From NCBI GenBank assembly GCA_019113985.1, contig DXGJ01000044.1, forward strand, positions 1 to 47,941: 47,941 nt of DNA. The letters are read 5' to 3'. The position numbers and the translations under genes were made by a program. The stretch's first letter is position 1. The number at the start of each line of letters is the position of its first letter. Shown here piece by piece: positions 7,417 to 17,851 of the stretch. This stretch comes from Candidatus Levilactobacillus faecigallinarum. GTDB taxonomy: Bacteria > Bacillota > Bacilli > Lactobacillales > Lactobacillaceae. Below the pieces are notes generated by a model. The model worked only from the letters and a program-made list of their open reading frames with translations, was not told where the DNA came from and ran no database searches.

Positions 7417-8430
7417 TTAGGACCCCCGATTCATCCGATAACGCGGTTGCCCAATTAAGTTCAAGAGTTCGGTAACCACCTCTTGACCGTTATGGAACGC
7501 GCCGTTATCGCGTAATTGTAAGAAGTCCGTCGAGATGACCCGGCACCCCTGGTTGCGGAGGCCTTGGAAGTCATGACGGACTGGTTGAGACATTTCGTTC
7601 CAGCGTTGATAGTCGATGTATTGGTCGGGCACCTTGCGGGTGTTGACCAGCACCGTGTCGATGAAGTTCGCGTGCAAATGGGCGTTTAACACCCGCACGT
7701 GATCCGCATCGGTAAAGTTTTCCGTTTCACCCTTTTGGGTCATGATGTTGCAGATATACACCACCTCGGCCTGGCTCTGTAACACGGCCTGGCCGACGCT
7801 TTCAATCATCAGATTGGGGAGGATACTGGTAAACAGGCTCCCGGGCCCCAGAACAATCTGGTCGGCGTTCATGATGGCATCAATGACCGGTTGGACGGCC
7901 TGGGGTTGCTGGTGATGGTCGCTAGTCTCGACCCAGACCCGCTTGATCAGCTTGTGGGCCGCGGTAATCTCCGACTCACCGCTGAGGGTGCTGCCATCCG
8001 CAAACTGGGCGTGCAGCTCCAGGGGTTCGTTGGCGGCTGGGTAGATGTGGCCGTTGACCCGCATCAGTTGTGAGAGTTCCTGGACCGCATCAAAGATCCC
8101 GCCCTTCATCTCGGACAACGCTGCGATGACCAGGTTGCCGATCGCGTGGCCGGCAAAGAAGTCGTCGGTGGTCTCGAAGCGGTACTGGAACAATTCCTTA
8201 TAGATACTTGGCACCTCGGCCAGGGCCACCATCACGTTCCGGATATCACCAGGCGGCACCACGTTCACGTAATGCCGAATGATACCGGAGGACCCCCCAT
8301 CGTCGGCCACGGTCACGACCGCCGTGATATCCACGTCCTGGTCGCGGAGGTTCCGTAAAATCACGGGTAATCCGGTCCCACCGCCAATCACGACGATTTT
8401 CGGCCGATGGCTTTTTGTCAAATCTTTCAT
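7417..8430 (-). CDS. glmR: gluconeogenesis/cell-wall factor GlmR (YvcK)
   Basis: The 337-residue CofD-like protein has [18 protein letters not shown] near the N-terminus, VADDGGSSG at about residue 42 and [12 protein letters not shown] at about 58. Homologues bind UDP-GlcNAc and stimulate GlmS, linking carbon flux to peptidoglycan precursors; they do not make coenzyme F420. Its start overlaps the rapZ stop by 4 bases (ATGA), so translation is coupled, and whiA follows. Confidence 0.93.
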   Translation of the reverse strand: MKDLTKSHRPKIVVIGGGTGLPVILRNLRDQDVDITAVVTVADDGGSSGIIRHYVNVVPPGDIRNVMVALAEVPSIYKELFQYRFETTDDFFAGHAIGNLVIAALSEMKGGIFDAVQELSQLMRVNGHIYPAANEPLELHAQFADGSTLSGESEITAAHKLIKRVWVETSDHHQQPQAVQPVIDAIMNADQIVLGPGSLFTSILPNLMIESVGQAVLQSQAEVVYICNIMTQKGETENFTDADHVRVLNAHLHANFIDTVLVNTRKVPDQYIDYQRWNEMSQPVRHDFQGLRNQGCRVISTDFLQLRDNGAFHNGQEVVTELLNLIGQPRYRMNRGS

Positions 8431-9311
8431 GATCGGTTAGCGGACTCCTTTCGCTTCTCGATATCCCGGTGCGTCACGTGCACGGGATACTGGTTTCCCA
8501 GTGCCTGGCCCAAGCGTTGGGTCAGGGCGACCGACCGGTGTTGTCCCCCGGTACAGCCAACGGCAATCGTCAGGTTCGACTTGCCCTCCTTGATATAGCC
8601 CGGCACGATCGATTCCAACAGGCTTAAAAACTGCTGGTAAAATGATTCGGTCTGGGGTTGTTGCATCACGTAGTCGTAGACGGGTTCGTCCAACCCTGTC
8701 TGATCCCGGAGTTCCGGTAGATAGTAGGGGTTGGGGAGGAACCGCACGTCCATCACGATATCGGCGTCGATGGGTAGACCGTACTTAAAGCCAAATGACA
8801 TCAACTCGATATGGAACGTTTCCGTACTTTCGGTCTCGTAGTTGTGGAAAATCTCTTCCCGGAGCTTCCGGGGCGTGATCTTGGTGGTATCGATCACCAG
8901 CTGGGCGGCCTGGCGAATCGGCGCCAGCAACTCCCGTTCGCGCTTGATACCTTCCATCACCCGTCCGTTACGGGCCAGGGGATGGGACCGCCGCGTTTCC
9001 TTGTAGCGGGAAACCAGCTCTTCGTCGGAGGCGTCGAGGAACAGCACCTGGGCCTGCATGGTCCCGTGGACCGCCACGTCGTTGAGCATCCGTACGATTT
9101 CGTCGTAAAAGGCGCGTGAACGCAGGTCGATGACTAAAGCAATCTTGTTTAATTTTCCGGATTCGCGGACCAGGTCCCAGAACTTCGGCAATAAGGTCGG
9201 TGGTAAATTATCGATACAGAAATAGCCGAGGTCTTCGAAGCTTTGCATCGCCACGGTCTTACCGGCACCACTCATTCCGGTAATAATCACTAAATGAACA
9301 CTTTCCGTCAT
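8427..9311 (-). CDS. rapZ: RNase adapter / nucleotide-binding protein RapZ (YvcJ)
   Basis: The 294-residue P-loop protein has Walker A GMSGAGKT at residues 12-19, a Walker B-like ALVIDLR near 58-64 and the C-terminal signature [11 protein letters not shown]. In E. coli the homologue controls GlmZ RNA decay and GlmS; in Bacillus YvcJ affects competence. It is the first gene of rapZ-glmR-whiA. An extended -10 lies about 45 bases upstream. Confidence 0.94.
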   Translation of the reverse strand: MTESVHLVIITGMSGAGKTVAMQSFEDLGYFCIDNLPPTLLPKFWDLVRESGKLNKIALVIDLRSRAFYDEIVRMLNDVAVHGTMQAQVLFLDASDEELVSRYKETRRSHPLARNGRVMEGIKRERELLAPIRQAAQLVIDTTKITPRKLREEIFHNYETESTETFHIELMSFGFKYGLPIDADIVMDVRFLPNPYYLPELRDQTGLDEPVYDYVMQQPQTESFYQQFLSLLESIVPGYIKEGKSNLTIAVGCTGGQHRSVALTQRLGQALGNQYPVHVTHRDIEKRKESANRS

Positions 9312-9352
9312 AACGCTTCCGCCACCCTCTCAGTTCAAAAATGTCTTTTACG

Positions 9353-9361
9353 AGTATAGCA
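9353..9361 (-). promoter_or_regulatory. extended -10 promoter of rapZ-glmR-whiA
   Basis: On the minus strand TGC-TATACT (-10 hexamer at 9353-9358) carries the TGn extension. No good -35 is seen. Confidence 0.5.
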
Positions 9362-9451
9362 CACCGGGCGTGTCTTTCCCACCCATTACCCTAAAACCCG
9401 GTCTCGTCACCCTTATTCGTTATAAAATCGTTACTAATTACGGCGTCCATC

Positions 9452-9478
9452 AAAAAAAGCCGATCCCGTAGGACCGAC
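9452..9478 (-). terminator. terminator of the HdeD-like gene
   Basis: On the minus strand, GTCGGTCC pairs with GGGATCGGC across a 3-base loop and is followed by seven T. Confidence 0.85.
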
Positions 9479-9491
9479 CAGGGTAACGTGT

Positions 9492-10034
9492 TTACCGACT
9501 CCGGGCGAACGCAATCCAAATCGCGTTGATCCCGAAAATCAGGAAGAAAATGGCAACTAGACCGTTTAACGACAATGCCGCAATCACGGGGTGAACGAAC
9601 AACAGGATACCGACGACCAGGGTCAAAACGTCCAAGATCATCGAGATCCAGAAGTACGCGCCACCGAAACGCCGCAAGTGACTCGAAACAATCAGACGCT
9701 CAATCGAATCAATGATAAACCACAGCGCGAACAGGTACCCCAATGTCACGATGGCACTGTTCATGTCGAAGAAAAACACAACGGCAATCAGAATATCCAG
9801 AATCCCCAGTGCTAACGCAAAGTTGGCCCGAATACCGGTGGCGTCACGTAATTTTGAGTACCCCGCAATCGTGGTCAACCCACTCAAGAGGGCCATAACG
9901 GCAAAAATAATGGCTAATCCCGTGAGGCCAATCTTCGGCGACCGGAACAGGCCGTATGAGGCAACTAGGAACAAAATCCCAAGGATAAACTCTCCCCAGT
10001 CAAATCCCCAACGGGAACGATTCATATCAAACAT
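9492..10034 (-). CDS. HdeD/DUF308-family membrane protein
   Basis: The 180-residue protein has six evenly spaced membrane segments arranged as three similar helix pairs, the layout of the HdeD (DUF308) family, whose E. coli member is linked to acid resistance. I start at the ATG at 10034 (MFDMNRSRWG) because a GAGGAG site lies just upstream. The open frame continues to 10154 but that extra 40 residues is polar and has no ribosome binding site. It is a single-gene unit with its own terminator. The function here is unknown beyond family membership. Confidence 0.8.
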   Translation of the reverse strand: MFDMNRSRWGFDWGEFILGILFLVASYGLFRSPKIGLTGLAIIFAVMALLSGLTTIAGYSKLRDATGIRANFALALGILDILIAVVFFFDMNSAIVTLGYLFALWFIIDSIERLIVSSHLRRFGGAYFWISMILDVLTLVVGILLFVHPVIAALSLNGLVAIFFLIFGINAIWIAFARSR

Positions 10035-10128
10035 AGGCTTACAACTCCTCACAATACCAATCATCTGTGGACTGGTTTTTATCCATTGTACTGGTTTTCG
10101 CCCGCCCTCACAAGGTCGATGCGTCCAG

Positions 10129-10167
10129 AAAAGGCGTTCACTCCCAATAATCACTGGGATGAACGCC
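10129..10167 (-). terminator. terminator of uvrBA
   Basis: A GGCGTTCA stem closing an inner CCCA/TGGG stem is followed on the minus strand by TTTTC. On the plus strand the hairpin is also followed by TTGTTTTT, but no plus-strand gene ends here. Confidence 0.7.
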
Positions 10168-10175
10168 CCTTGTTT

Positions 10176-13028
10176 TTAGTCTTGATCTGCTTTGGTCCGT
10201 TGCGTATCACGTTCCAATACCGGCCTCAGGTACTGGCCCGTATAGCTGTTGGTCACTTCGATCAGTTCCTCCGGCGTCCCCGTGGCAACCACGTTTCCAC
10301 CGGCCTCACCACCCTCGGGTCCCAGGTCGATCAGGTGATCGGCCGTCTTGATGACGTCGAGGTTGTGTTCAATGACCAGCACCGTGTTGCCCTTGTCAAC
10401 CAAGCGGTGGAGTACTTCCAGTAACCGCTTGATGTCGTCGGTATGCAACCCGGTCGTGGGTTCGTCCAGGATGTAGAAGTTCTTCCCGTTCTGTTGCTTA
10501 TGCAGCTCGGAAGCCAGCTTCATCCGTTGAGCTTCCCCACCGGACAAGGTCGTGGCGGGCTGACCCAACTTCACGTAGCCCAAGCCCACGTCCTGAATCG
10601 TCTGGAGTTTACGGGTAATCTTAGGAATCGCTTCGAAGAACTTCAGGGCTTCACTGACCGTCATGTCCAACACGTCGGCAATGTTTTTGCCCTTGTATTC
10701 AACTTCCAGGGTCTCGGAATTGTAACGGGTCCCATGGCAAACTTCACACGGCACGTAAACGTCGGGTAGGAAGTTCATCTCAATCTTCAAGATACCATCC
10801 CCGTGACAGGCCTCACAGCGACCTCCCTTAGTGTTAAAGCTGAAGCGGCCCTTCTGGTAGCCCCGCAGCTTGGCGTCGTTGGTCTGAGCGAACAGGGTCC
10901 GCACGTCGTCAAAGACCCCGGTATAGGTCGCCGGGTTACTCCGCGGCGTCCGACCAATGGGACTTTGGTCGATATCGACCAGCCGTTCGATGTTCTTCAC
11001 TCCAGCGATGCTCTTGTACTTCCCGGGCTTCTCGGAGTTATGATTCAACTTCTGAGCCAACGCGCGCTTCAAAATCGTGTTGACCAGCGTGGACTTCCCA
11101 GAACCGGAAACGCCGGTGACCACTACGAACTCCCCTAATGGGAAGTCGACCGTGATGTCCTTCAAGTTGTTCTCGGCCGCCCCGGTCAGGCGAATGGTCT
11201 TACCATTCCCCGGACGCCGAGTCAGCGGAACCGGGATGTATTGCTTGCCCGCTAGGTACTGACCGGTCAGCGACTTGCGGCTGCGCATCACCTGCTTAGG
11301 CGTCCCGGCGGCCATCACGTGGCCCCCGTTCTCCCCGGCTCCCGGGCCAATGTCAACGATGTAGTCGGCGGCCCGCATGGTGTCCTCGTCGTGTTCAACC
11401 ACGATCAGGGTGTTGCCCAGGTCACGCATCTGCTTCAGCGACGCAATCAGCCGGTCGTTGTCCCGCTGGTGCAACCCAATCGAGGGTTCATCCAAGATGT
11501 ACAGCACCCCGGACAGGTTCGAACCAATCTGGGTGGCCAACCGGATTCGTTGGGCTTCCCCACCGGACAGGGTCCGGGCGGAGCGACTCAGCGTCAGGTA
11601 GTCCAGCCCCACGTTGCGTAAGAATGTTAGCCGGTCACGGATTTCCTTTAAAATCGGTTGGGCAATCACCTGGTCCTGTTCCCCGAAGGCCAGGTCCAGG
11701 AAGAAGCTGAGTTCTTTCTCAACGGGCAGGTCGGAGACTTCCCCAATGTGTTGGCCATCGATCTTGACACTCAGGGCCTGCCGGTTCAACCGGTAGCCGT
11801 GACAGGTACTGCAGGTCAGTTCGGTCATGTACTTACGCATCACGTCACGGGTGAAGTCACTGTTGGTCTCCTGGTAACGCCGGTTGATGTTCGGCACCAC
11901 GCCTTCGAAGGCCACGTCGATATCCCGCACGCCACCGAAGTCGTTTTCGTAGTGAAAATGGAATTCCTTACCCTTGGAACCGTACAGGACTAGGTCGCGG
12001 TCGGCCTTAGATAGGTCCTTGAACGGCGTGTCCATGTCAATGCCAAAGGCGTCACAGGCCTGTTCCAGCAAGGCTGGGTAGTACTGCGAACTGATTGGGT
12101 TCCAGGGTTCCAGAGCCCCTTCCTTTAGCGTCTTAGTCCGGTCGGGCACCACTAGGTCAAGGTCGACCTCCAGCTTGACTCCTAAACCATCACAGTCGGG
12201 GCAGGCCCCAAACGGCGCGTTAAAGGAGAAGAGCCGGGGCTCTAATTCACCCACGGTAAACCCACAGACTGGGCAGGCATAGTGTTCGGAAAAAATCATC
12301 GGCTCGCCATCGATCAGGTCGGCGATCGCGTACCCGCCACTCAATCGCAGCGCCGCTTCGAACGAATCGAATAGCCGGGAACGAATCCCCTTCTTGACCA
12401 CGATTCGGTCGATCACGATGGCGATGTCGTGACGTTGGTTCTTATTTAATTCCGGCACATCGTCCAGGTCCTGGGTCTCCCCATCGACCCGCACGCGCAC
12501 GAAGCCTTCGCGGCGAATCTTTTCAAAAATCTGCTTATGCTGGCCCTTTTTGTCCCGCACGATGGGCGACAAGACCTGGAGCTTAGTCCGTTCGGGCAGC
12601 GCCAACACCTGGTCGACCATCTGTTCAACACTCTGGCTGGTAATCTTAGTGCCATCGTTGGGACAGATGGGAGTCCCCACCCGGGCCCAGAGAAGCCGCA
12701 GGTAGTCGTTGATTTCCGTCACGGTTCCCACGGTCGACCGCGGGTTCTTTGACGTGGTCTTTTGGTCGATAGAAATGGCCGGACTCAACCCGTCGATCGA
12801 ATCGACGTCGGGTTTGTCCATCTGGCCCAGGAATTGCCGGGCGTAGGACGAGAGGCTCTCGACGTAGCGCCGTTGACCTTCCGCGTAGAGCGTATCAAAC
12901 GCTAACGAGCTCTTCCCGGAGCCGGATAGGCCACTGATGACCACCAACTTGTTCTTGGGAATCGTCACGTCAATGTTCTTTAAATTATGGGCCCGCGCCC
13001 CGTGAATCACGATTTTATCGTTTATCAA
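10176..13028 (-). CDS. uvrA: excinuclease ABC subunit A
   Basis: The 950-residue tandem ABC ATPase recognises DNA damage in nucleotide-excision repair. The first P-loop [13 protein letters not shown] (about 33-45) and the second [11 protein letters not shown] (about 640) are each matched by an LSGGEAQR signature (about 490 and 830). Zinc-finger cysteine pairs are visible (CPVCG...CPDC and CEAC...CEVC). It starts 20 bases after uvrB in one operon, so it shares the SOS-type promoter. Full length for the family. Confidence 0.98.
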   Translation of the reverse strand: MINDKIVIHGARAHNLKNIDVTIPKNKLVVISGLSGSGKSSLAFDTLYAEGQRRYVESLSSYARQFLGQMDKPDVDSIDGLSPAISIDQKTTSKNPRSTVGTVTEINDYLRLLWARVGTPICPNDGTKITSQSVEQMVDQVLALPERTKLQVLSPIVRDKKGQHKQIFEKIRREGFVRVRVDGETQDLDDVPELNKNQRHDIAIVIDRIVVKKGIRSRLFDSFEAALRLSGGYAIADLIDGEPMIFSEHYACPVCGFTVGELEPRLFSFNAPFGACPDCDGLGVKLEVDLDLVVPDRTKTLKEGALEPWNPISSQYYPALLEQACDAFGIDMDTPFKDLSKADRDLVLYGSKGKEFHFHYENDFGGVRDIDVAFEGVVPNINRRYQETNSDFTRDVMRKYMTELTCSTCHGYRLNRQALSVKIDGQHIGEVSDLPVEKELSFFLDLAFGEQDQVIAQPILKEIRDRLTFLRNVGLDYLTLSRSARTLSGGEAQRIRLATQIGSNLSGVLYILDEPSIGLHQRDNDRLIASLKQMRDLGNTLIVVEHDEDTMRAADYIVDIGPGAGENGGHVMAAGTPKQVMRSRKSLTGQYLAGKQYIPVPLTRRPGNGKTIRLTGAAENNLKDITVDFPLGEFVVVTGVSGSGKSTLVNTILKRALAQKLNHNSEKPGKYKSIAGVKNIERLVDIDQSPIGRTPRSNPATYTGVFDDVRTLFAQTNDAKLRGYQKGRFSFNTKGGRCEACHGDGILKIEMNFLPDVYVPCEVCHGTRYNSETLEVEYKGKNIADVLDMTVSEALKFFEAIPKITRKLQTIQDVGLGYVKLGQPATTLSGGEAQRMKLASELHKQQNGKNFYILDEPTTGLHTDDIKRLLEVLHRLVDKGNTVLVIEHNLDVIKTADHLIDLGPEGGEAGGNVVATGTPEELIEVTNSYTGQYLRPVLERDTQRTKADQD

Positions 13029-13047
13029 ACAAATTCCTCCTCAGGCC

Positions 13048-15054
13048 CTAGTCGCCAATCTGCGTCTTCATATCCATGATGGTATCCCGCAACGAGGCCG
13101 CCTGTTCGAAGTCCAGCTTCTTGGCAGAGGCGCGCATTTGGTCTTCCAACCGCGCAATCAATTTCTCCTGATCCGCCTTATCCATATCATCAAAGTCGTT
13201 TTGAACAAAGTCATCGCTCTCACCGCTATCGTCGCCCTTCTTGGTGACCGCAATCAGGTCCCGAATTGGCTTAATAATGGTGGTTGGCGTAATATTATGC
13301 GCCTTATTGTAGGCAATTTGAATCTCCCGCCGCCGAGCCGTCTCGTCCATCGCGGCCTGCATCGAATCAGTCACGGTATCCGCGTATAGGATGACGTGGC
13401 CGTGGGAGTTCCGAGCGGCCCGCCCAATCGTTTGAATCAACGACCGTTCGTTCCGCAGAAAGCCTTCCTTGTCGGCATCCAAAATGGCGATCAGCGAGAC
13501 TTCGGGAATATCGATTCCTTCCCGCAAGAGGTTGATGCCGACCAGCACGTCGTACTTCCCTAACCGCAAGTCCCGCATAATGGCGGTCCGCTCCAGGGTC
13601 TTGATGTCCGAGTGCAGGTAGGCGACCTTGATGCCTAGGTCCTTTAAGTAGTCCGTTAAGTCTTCGGACATCTTCTTGGTCAGCGTGGTCACAAAGGTCC
13701 GCTCGTTCTTCTCGACCCGGTCGTTGATCTCACCCACCAGGTCATCCATTTGGCCCATGATTGGTCGCACCTCGATGGTCGGGTCTAACAGGCCCGTCGG
13801 TCGAATAATTTGTTGAACCACGTGCTTCGTCTGGTCTTCCTCGTATGGTCCCGGCGTCGCAGACATGTAGACCACCTGGTTGACGTGCTGTTCGAACTCA
13901 TGTAGCGTCAAGGGCCGGTTGTCCAACGCACTCGGCAACCGAAAGCCATAATCGACCAGCTGTTGTTTCCGGGCCTGGTCACCGTTGTACATCCCCCGGA
14001 CTTGAGGCATGGTCACGTGGGACTCGTCGACGACTAACAGGAAGTCCTTCGGGAAGAAGTCGAGGAGCGTGTAAGGTGGTTCACCGGGCTTCCGGCCGTC
14101 CATCCACCGCGAATAGTTTTCAATCCCGCTGGTGTAGCCCATCTCCCGCATCATTTCGATGTCGTAGGTGGTCCGTTGCTTCAGACGCTGGGCCTCAAGT
14201 AGCTTGCCCTGACCCTCCAGTTCGGCGACTCGGTCCTTCAGCTCACCCTCGATACCGTTGGTGGCTGAGGCCATGATGTCATCGTTGGTCATAAAGTGGG
14301 TCGCCGGGAAGATGGCCACGTGTTCGCGGTCCCCGACAATCTCACCGGTCAACGCATCGACCTCCCGAATCCGGTCGATCTCGTCACCGAAGAACTCGAT
14401 GCGTAAGGCCCGTTCGTCCCGAGAAGCCGGGAAGATTTCGACAACGTCCCCGTGAACCCGGAAACGGCCCCGCTGGAAGTCATAGTCGTTGCGTTCGAAC
14501 TGGATGTTGACCAGCTTACGCAGTAAGGCGTCGCGTTCAATTTCCTGACCGACCCGCAACGAGACTACGTGGTTTTTATACTCGGTCGGGTCCCCCAACC
14601 CAAAGATTGAGGAGACGGAGGCCACCACGATCACGTCGTTGCGTTCGAGCAACGAACTGGTGGCCGAGTGCCGTAGCTTATCGATCTCATCGTTGATCGA
14701 CGAATCCTTTTCGATATAGGTATCACTCGAGGGCACGTAGGCTTCCGGTTGATAATAATCATAATAACTAACGAAGTACTCAACCGCGTTGTTCGGGAAA
14801 AACTGTTTGAATTCCCCATAAAGTTGGCCGGCCAACGTCTTATTGTGTGACAACACCAGGGTCGGCTTGTTGACGTTCTTGATGACGTTTGAAATCGTGA
14901 ACGTCTTCCCGGTCCCAGTGGCCCCCAGTAAAATCTGAGCCTTCTCGTGCGCTTCAATGCCCTCAGTCAGTTGCTGAATCGCCTGCGGTTGATCCCCCGT
15001 CGGCTGATACTTAGAAACTAAGTCGAACTTACGATCCGTCTGTCGATCGATCAT
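13048..15054 (-). CDS. uvrB: excinuclease ABC subunit B
   Basis: The 668-residue helicase-like repair protein has Walker A GATGTGKT (44-51). The DNA-gripping beta-hairpin region is [21 protein letters not shown] (about 95-115). Other motifs are [10 protein letters not shown] (DEAD-type), SATPGPYE and [10 protein letters not shown] (helicase motif VI), plus a C-terminal UVR domain. It receives damaged DNA from UvrA and recruits UvrC, which is not in this window. It is the first gene of uvrB-uvrA, behind an SOS box and a terminator-like hairpin in the leader. Confidence 0.98.
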   Translation of the reverse strand: MIDRQTDRKFDLVSKYQPTGDQPQAIQQLTEGIEAHEKAQILLGATGTGKTFTISNVIKNVNKPTLVLSHNKTLAGQLYGEFKQFFPNNAVEYFVSYYDYYQPEAYVPSSDTYIEKDSSINDEIDKLRHSATSSLLERNDVIVVASVSSIFGLGDPTEYKNHVVSLRVGQEIERDALLRKLVNIQFERNDYDFQRGRFRVHGDVVEIFPASRDERALRIEFFGDEIDRIREVDALTGEIVGDREHVAIFPATHFMTNDDIMASATNGIEGELKDRVAELEGQGKLLEAQRLKQRTTYDIEMMREMGYTSGIENYSRWMDGRKPGEPPYTLLDFFPKDFLLVVDESHVTMPQVRGMYNGDQARKQQLVDYGFRLPSALDNRPLTLHEFEQHVNQVVYMSATPGPYEEDQTKHVVQQIIRPTGLLDPTIEVRPIMGQMDDLVGEINDRVEKNERTFVTTLTKKMSEDLTDYLKDLGIKVAYLHSDIKTLERTAIMRDLRLGKYDVLVGINLLREGIDIPEVSLIAILDADKEGFLRNERSLIQTIGRAARNSHGHVILYADTVTDSMQAAMDETARRREIQIAYNKAHNITPTTIIKPIRDLIAVTKKGDDSGESDDFVQNDFDDMDKADQEKLIARLEDQMRASAKKLDFEQAASLRDTIMDMKTQIGD

Positions 15055-15088
15055 GGCAGCTACCCCCTTACCAGTTTTTGATTACAGC

Positions 15089-15117
15089 GAAAAAATGGGA
15101 AACTTAGCGCTCCCCAT
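15089..15117 (-). terminator. terminator-like hairpin in the uvrB leader
   Basis: On the minus strand ATGGGGA pairs with TTCCCAT, followed by six T. It lies between the predicted uvrBA start site (about 15122) and the uvrB ATG. It could end read-through from the upstream GNAT gene, attenuate uvrBA, or both. Confidence 0.55.
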
Positions 15118-15128
15118 CACGTGAAAAC

Positions 15129-15154
15129 ATTCTACCATACCGAACATACTTTCG
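15129..15154 (-). promoter_or_regulatory. SOS (LexA/DinR) box and -10 of uvrBA
   Basis: On the minus strand CGAAAGTATGTTCG (15141-15154) matches the Gram-positive LexA consensus CGAACRNRYGTTYG except for one base. The -10 TAGAAT (15129-15134) follows directly. The operator covers the spacer/-35 side, as expected for repression. Confidence 0.72.
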
Positions 15155-15173
15155 CTAGTTTGGTGATTCACCA

Positions 15174-15695
15174 CTAGAACTTATGTTGGTAAATCGTTAC
15201 GTTTGCGGCGCGGTCGCCCCGGACGACGGTGGTGCGTTGAACAGCTTCCAAGCCCTGGTCTTGCCAGAACTGGGGGGCAATCCGGTCACCCATGAAGACA
15301 CTGAGCTGTAATTGGACCGCGTCAGCCGCTTGAAGCGTGCGAACCAGGCTCTGGTACAGGTCGGCCTGTCGCTGGGTAGTCAGCGTCTTGGCCGGCATCC
15401 ACAAGCCCAACCAGACCAGGCTGGGCAGTGGGTAATCAATGATGAGGTCGACGATTAAGACCAACTCGTCGCCATCAAAAACGCCCAGGTAGGCCTTCTG
15501 GTCGGGCGTCGCGTTCAGCGGCACGTCGTCCACGTCCTGGATGGCCTCCCGGCGGGTCACCGGGTGGTCCTGAAAGTGGCCGTAGTAGGCGGGATGGTCC
15601 GCCTGGAAGCGGTAGATTAGGTCATCGTCGGCGTGGGTCAATTCTCGAGCCTGAACGCCGGTCAAGCTTTGGTTCCAAACAGTTGCTAATTCCAT
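15174..15695 (-). CDS. GNAT-like N-acetyltransferase-fold protein
   Basis: The 173-residue protein has an acetyltransferase-like layout: an N-terminal region, central strands KAYLGVFDGDELVLIVDLIIDYP and SLVWLGLWMPAK, and a C-terminal LYQSLVRTLQAADAVQLQLSVF...FWQDQGLEAVQRT. The typical acetyl-CoA motif (Q/R-x-x-G-x-G/A) is poorly conserved (TTQRQADLYQ), so activity is uncertain. It follows the HD gene with a one-base gap; its GAGGAG site lies inside the end of that gene, so translation is coupled. Acceptor unknown. Confidence 0.65.
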   Translation of the reverse strand: MELATVWNQSLTGVQARELTHADDDLIYRFQADHPAYYGHFQDHPVTRREAIQDVDDVPLNATPDQKAYLGVFDGDELVLIVDLIIDYPLPSLVWLGLWMPAKTLTTQRQADLYQSLVRTLQAADAVQLQLSVFMGDRIAPQFWQDQGLEAVQRTTVVRGDRAANVTIYQHKF

Positions 15696-15696
15696 G

Positions 15697-16344
15697 CTAA
15701 TTCTCCTCGTTGACGGGATTTAATAGTGAATTGGTTAGGGCCGCGAGCTTTTGCCGGTCACTGAAATCGGCGGACAGCAATTCGGGCAGCACCTTGTCCA
15801 GAAAGTATTGGACACAGGCCATTTGTTTAAACTGCAGGATGGTCGATAGGCTTTCCCGGTAGATTTCCGTGTAAACGGGTTCGGGATTGCCCTTCTGAAT
15901 CTCGCCGAAGGACTCGTAGAGCAGGTCGACCTTGTCAGAAACGGAGAGAATCTGCCCCTCTAGCGTATCGTCCTTACCTTCGCCCAGGCGCCGGGTATAG
16001 GCTTCCTGGAACTCTTCCGGGATTTCGTTTTGAATGAAGTTGGCGGTCAACGAATCCTCGACGTCCGCCAACATGTGGCGGAGCTCCGGTGTAGCGTACT
16101 TGACCGGCGTTTTGATGTCGCCGATGAACCGCTCGGTGTAATCGTGATTCAGCGACTTTTCGTAGAGCCGTTGCCAGTTGACGGTGTGACCAGCCTGTTC
16201 CTCAACGTCCCCCAGGAACTGTGCGACCTCGGCCACCTTGAAAGAATGGGCCGCAACGGAATGTTGCTCAAACTTGAAGTACCCCGGTGCTCGGTTAATC
16301 GTTTCCAAATCACTCAAACTTTGTAAAAACTGATTCATACCCAT
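15697..16344 (-). CDS. YfbR-like HD-domain phosphohydrolase (5'-nucleotidase type)
   Basis: This is a 215-residue HD-superfamily protein. Residues Arg18, His33, His67-Asp68, Glu71 and the GDIKTP turn at 75-80 line up closely with the metal and substrate residues of E. coli YfbR, a 5'-deoxyribonucleotidase. SVSDKVD near 134-140 supplies the last aspartate. It therefore probably removes phosphate from nucleoside monophosphates. It is first of a two-gene unit with the GNAT-like gene. Its leader contains structured element A, ending about 50 bases before its ATG. AAAGGGAG is the ribosome binding site. Confidence 0.78.
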   Translation of the reverse strand: MGMNQFLQSLSDLETINRAPGYFKFEQHSVAAHSFKVAEVAQFLGDVEEQAGHTVNWQRLYEKSLNHDYTERFIGDIKTPVKYATPELRHMLADVEDSLTANFIQNEIPEEFQEAYTRRLGEGKDDTLEGQILSVSDKVDLLYESFGEIQKGNPEPVYTEIYRESLSTILQFKQMACVQYFLDKVLPELLSADFSDRQKLAALTNSLLNPVNEEN

Positions 16345-16396
16345 CTGTTGAACTCCCTTTCTAACCGCTTAAAATTGTCCCCGCTACCCGTCCTCC

Positions 16397-16540
16397 GGGT
16401 GGTCCAGGAGGAGCGTGGTCGTGGTGGGCACGACTTGAAGCCAATCATAACCCGATTGTCTTCAAGCTCGACCTTTCTGTAAGCCGGGAAGGACCCCCGA
16501 CTAACAGAAATTTCACCACTTGGCCCCTCCTGGACCACCC
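16397..16540 (-). ncRNA. structured RNA element A (candidate new family; partner at 32577-32722)
   Basis: This is a 144-nt folded element. A perfect 15-bp closing helix joins 16397-16411 to 16526-16540. A GTGGTG/CACCAC helix (16421-16426 with 16514-16519) encloses two arms. One arm is CTTGAAG/CTTCAAG plus CAATC/GATTG (16434-16466). The other is TTTCTGT/ACAGAAA (16474-16510) with an inner CGGG/CCCG. Copy B has the same helices with different bases. The minus strand is favoured as RNA because helix variants are G-U there but A-C on the plus strand. It lies in the leader of the HD-GNAT unit and has no obvious terminator of its own. Confidence 0.7.
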
Positions 16541-16804
16541 TCCAGACTACACAGGTTTGATTCCCATGATTTTTTCGTAATACCCCATTACCAATTTCCG
16601 ACCGTCTGAATGTGAAAAATCCATCCAGCTAGTCATCAGATAATTGTTCTGAGGTTAGCGCGAAATCGCCGTCCTGTAAAGGTCTCGTGTATCTCAACTA
16701 ATCAACTCGTGTGCTTCATGTTGGTCCTAAATCGTGCTTATCCTTAATTGTACGGCTTTTCTGTCTGGACGTCATTCTATCTGTCCGGAGAAATGCCAAG
16801 TTTA

Positions 16805-16838
16805 CAAAAAAGGCGGCGCCCATCGCTGGGTACCGCCG
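16805..16838 (-). terminator. trxB terminator
   Basis: On the minus strand a GC-rich stem with outer arms GGCGG / CCGCC and an inner CCC/GGG pair is followed by six T. Confidence 0.88.
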
Positions 16839-16850
16839 TTCGTTAAGTGT

Positions 16851-17783
16851 TTATTTCGTAATCGACTTCAACGATTCCAGGTAAGCAAAGACTGCTTGCC
16901 CGGCCGTTCCACCTTCACCTACGGCCGTGGTAATCTGCCGTAAGTCCTTTTGGCGCACGTCACCGATAGCAAAGATACCATCAACTGCCGTTGCCATGTG
17001 GTCGTCGGTCTTGATCCAACCAGCATCGTCCGTAATACCTAAGCCCTTGAAAGCCTCGGTCATTGGTAACGTCCCCACGTAAATGAAGACCCCACTGGCG
17101 TCCAGGTGACCATCCTCACCCGTCTGGTTGTTATGCGTCGCAACCCCGGTGACCTTCATATCATCACCCTGGATCTCTGTCACATTGGTGTTCCAAACAA
17201 ATTCGATCTTGTCGTTGGCGAAAGCTCGGTCCTGAATGACCTTTTGAGCCCGTAATTGGTCCCGGCGTACCACGATGGTCACCTTGGAAGCCAAACCGGC
17301 CAGGTAAAGCCCCTCTTCAACAGCGGAGTCCCCACCACCAACTACGATAACTTCACGGTTCTTAAAGAAGGCCCCGTCGCAGACCGCGCAGTAGGAGACC
17401 CCACGGCCACCATACGCATCCTCGCCAGGCACGCCAAGTTTCTTGTACTCGGACCCAGTGGCCACGATGACCGCCTTCGCCGCATAATCACCATCATCCG
17501 TCTTCACGACCTTATGATCGCCATGATCCTCGATGGCCTCAACGCTCCCGTAGGCAAATTCAGCCCCAAATTGGGTTGAGCCCTCGTACATGTCCTTCGC
17601 CAAGTCTGGTCCTAAGACCGACTTGAACCCCGGATAGTTTTCAATGGCTGCCGTGTTGTTCATCTGCCCACCGTAGATACCACGGTCGAGCATCAGGACG
17701 GACAGGTTGGCCCGCGATGCGTACAACGCACCGGTCATGCCGCCTGGTCCCGCGCCAATTACAATTACATCATAGTTTTTCAA
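16851..17783 (-). CDS. trxB: thioredoxin-disulfide reductase
   Basis: The 310-residue FAD/NADPH flavoprotein keeps thioredoxin reduced. It has the FAD-binding GAGPGGMTGALYASRA (10-25), redox cysteines Cys132 and Cys135 in YCAVCDGAFF, the NADPH-binding VVGGGDSAVEE, and a C-terminal GIFAIGDVRQK FAD site. Length is normal. It follows galU on the same strand after a 68-base gap and ends at its own strong terminator. Confidence 0.97.
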   Translation of the reverse strand: MKNYDVIVIGAGPGGMTGALYASRANLSVLMLDRGIYGGQMNNTAAIENYPGFKSVLGPDLAKDMYEGSTQFGAEFAYGSVEAIEDHGDHKVVKTDDGDYAAKAVIVATGSEYKKLGVPGEDAYGGRGVSYCAVCDGAFFKNREVIVVGGGDSAVEEGLYLAGLASKVTIVVRRDQLRAQKVIQDRAFANDKIEFVWNTNVTEIQGDDMKVTGVATHNNQTGEDGHLDASGVFIYVGTLPMTEAFKGLGITDDAGWIKTDDHMATAVDGIFAIGDVRQKDLRQITTAVGEGGTAGQAVFAYLESLKSITK

Positions 17784-17851
17784 GATGACGACTCCCTTCC
17801 GAAATATCTTAGCTTGAATGACACTTTACTAGGAAAAAGTAAGTTTGTCAC

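Larger units (their letters stand above)
16345..16850. other. long gene-free gap between trxB and the HD gene
   Basis: 506 bases with no convincing reading frame. It holds structured element A and the trxB terminator. The part 16545-16800 has only a short GTAAT/ATTAC hairpin near 16575 and no clear promoter. It may hold the 5' part of a longer RNA. Confidence 0.6.

Noticed and set aside
16397-16540. Element A/B as an insertion-sequence remnant or MITE
   Set aside because: Mobile-element copies would share terminal repeat sequence. Here the terminal helices differ in sequence while pairing is kept, and no transposase or clear target duplication is seen.
16397-16540. 6S RNA, tmRNA or signal recognition particle RNA
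   Set aside because: The fold is a closing helix plus a three-way junction, not one long bubbled hairpin (6S), and the size and conserved blocks do not match tmRNA or SRP RNA.
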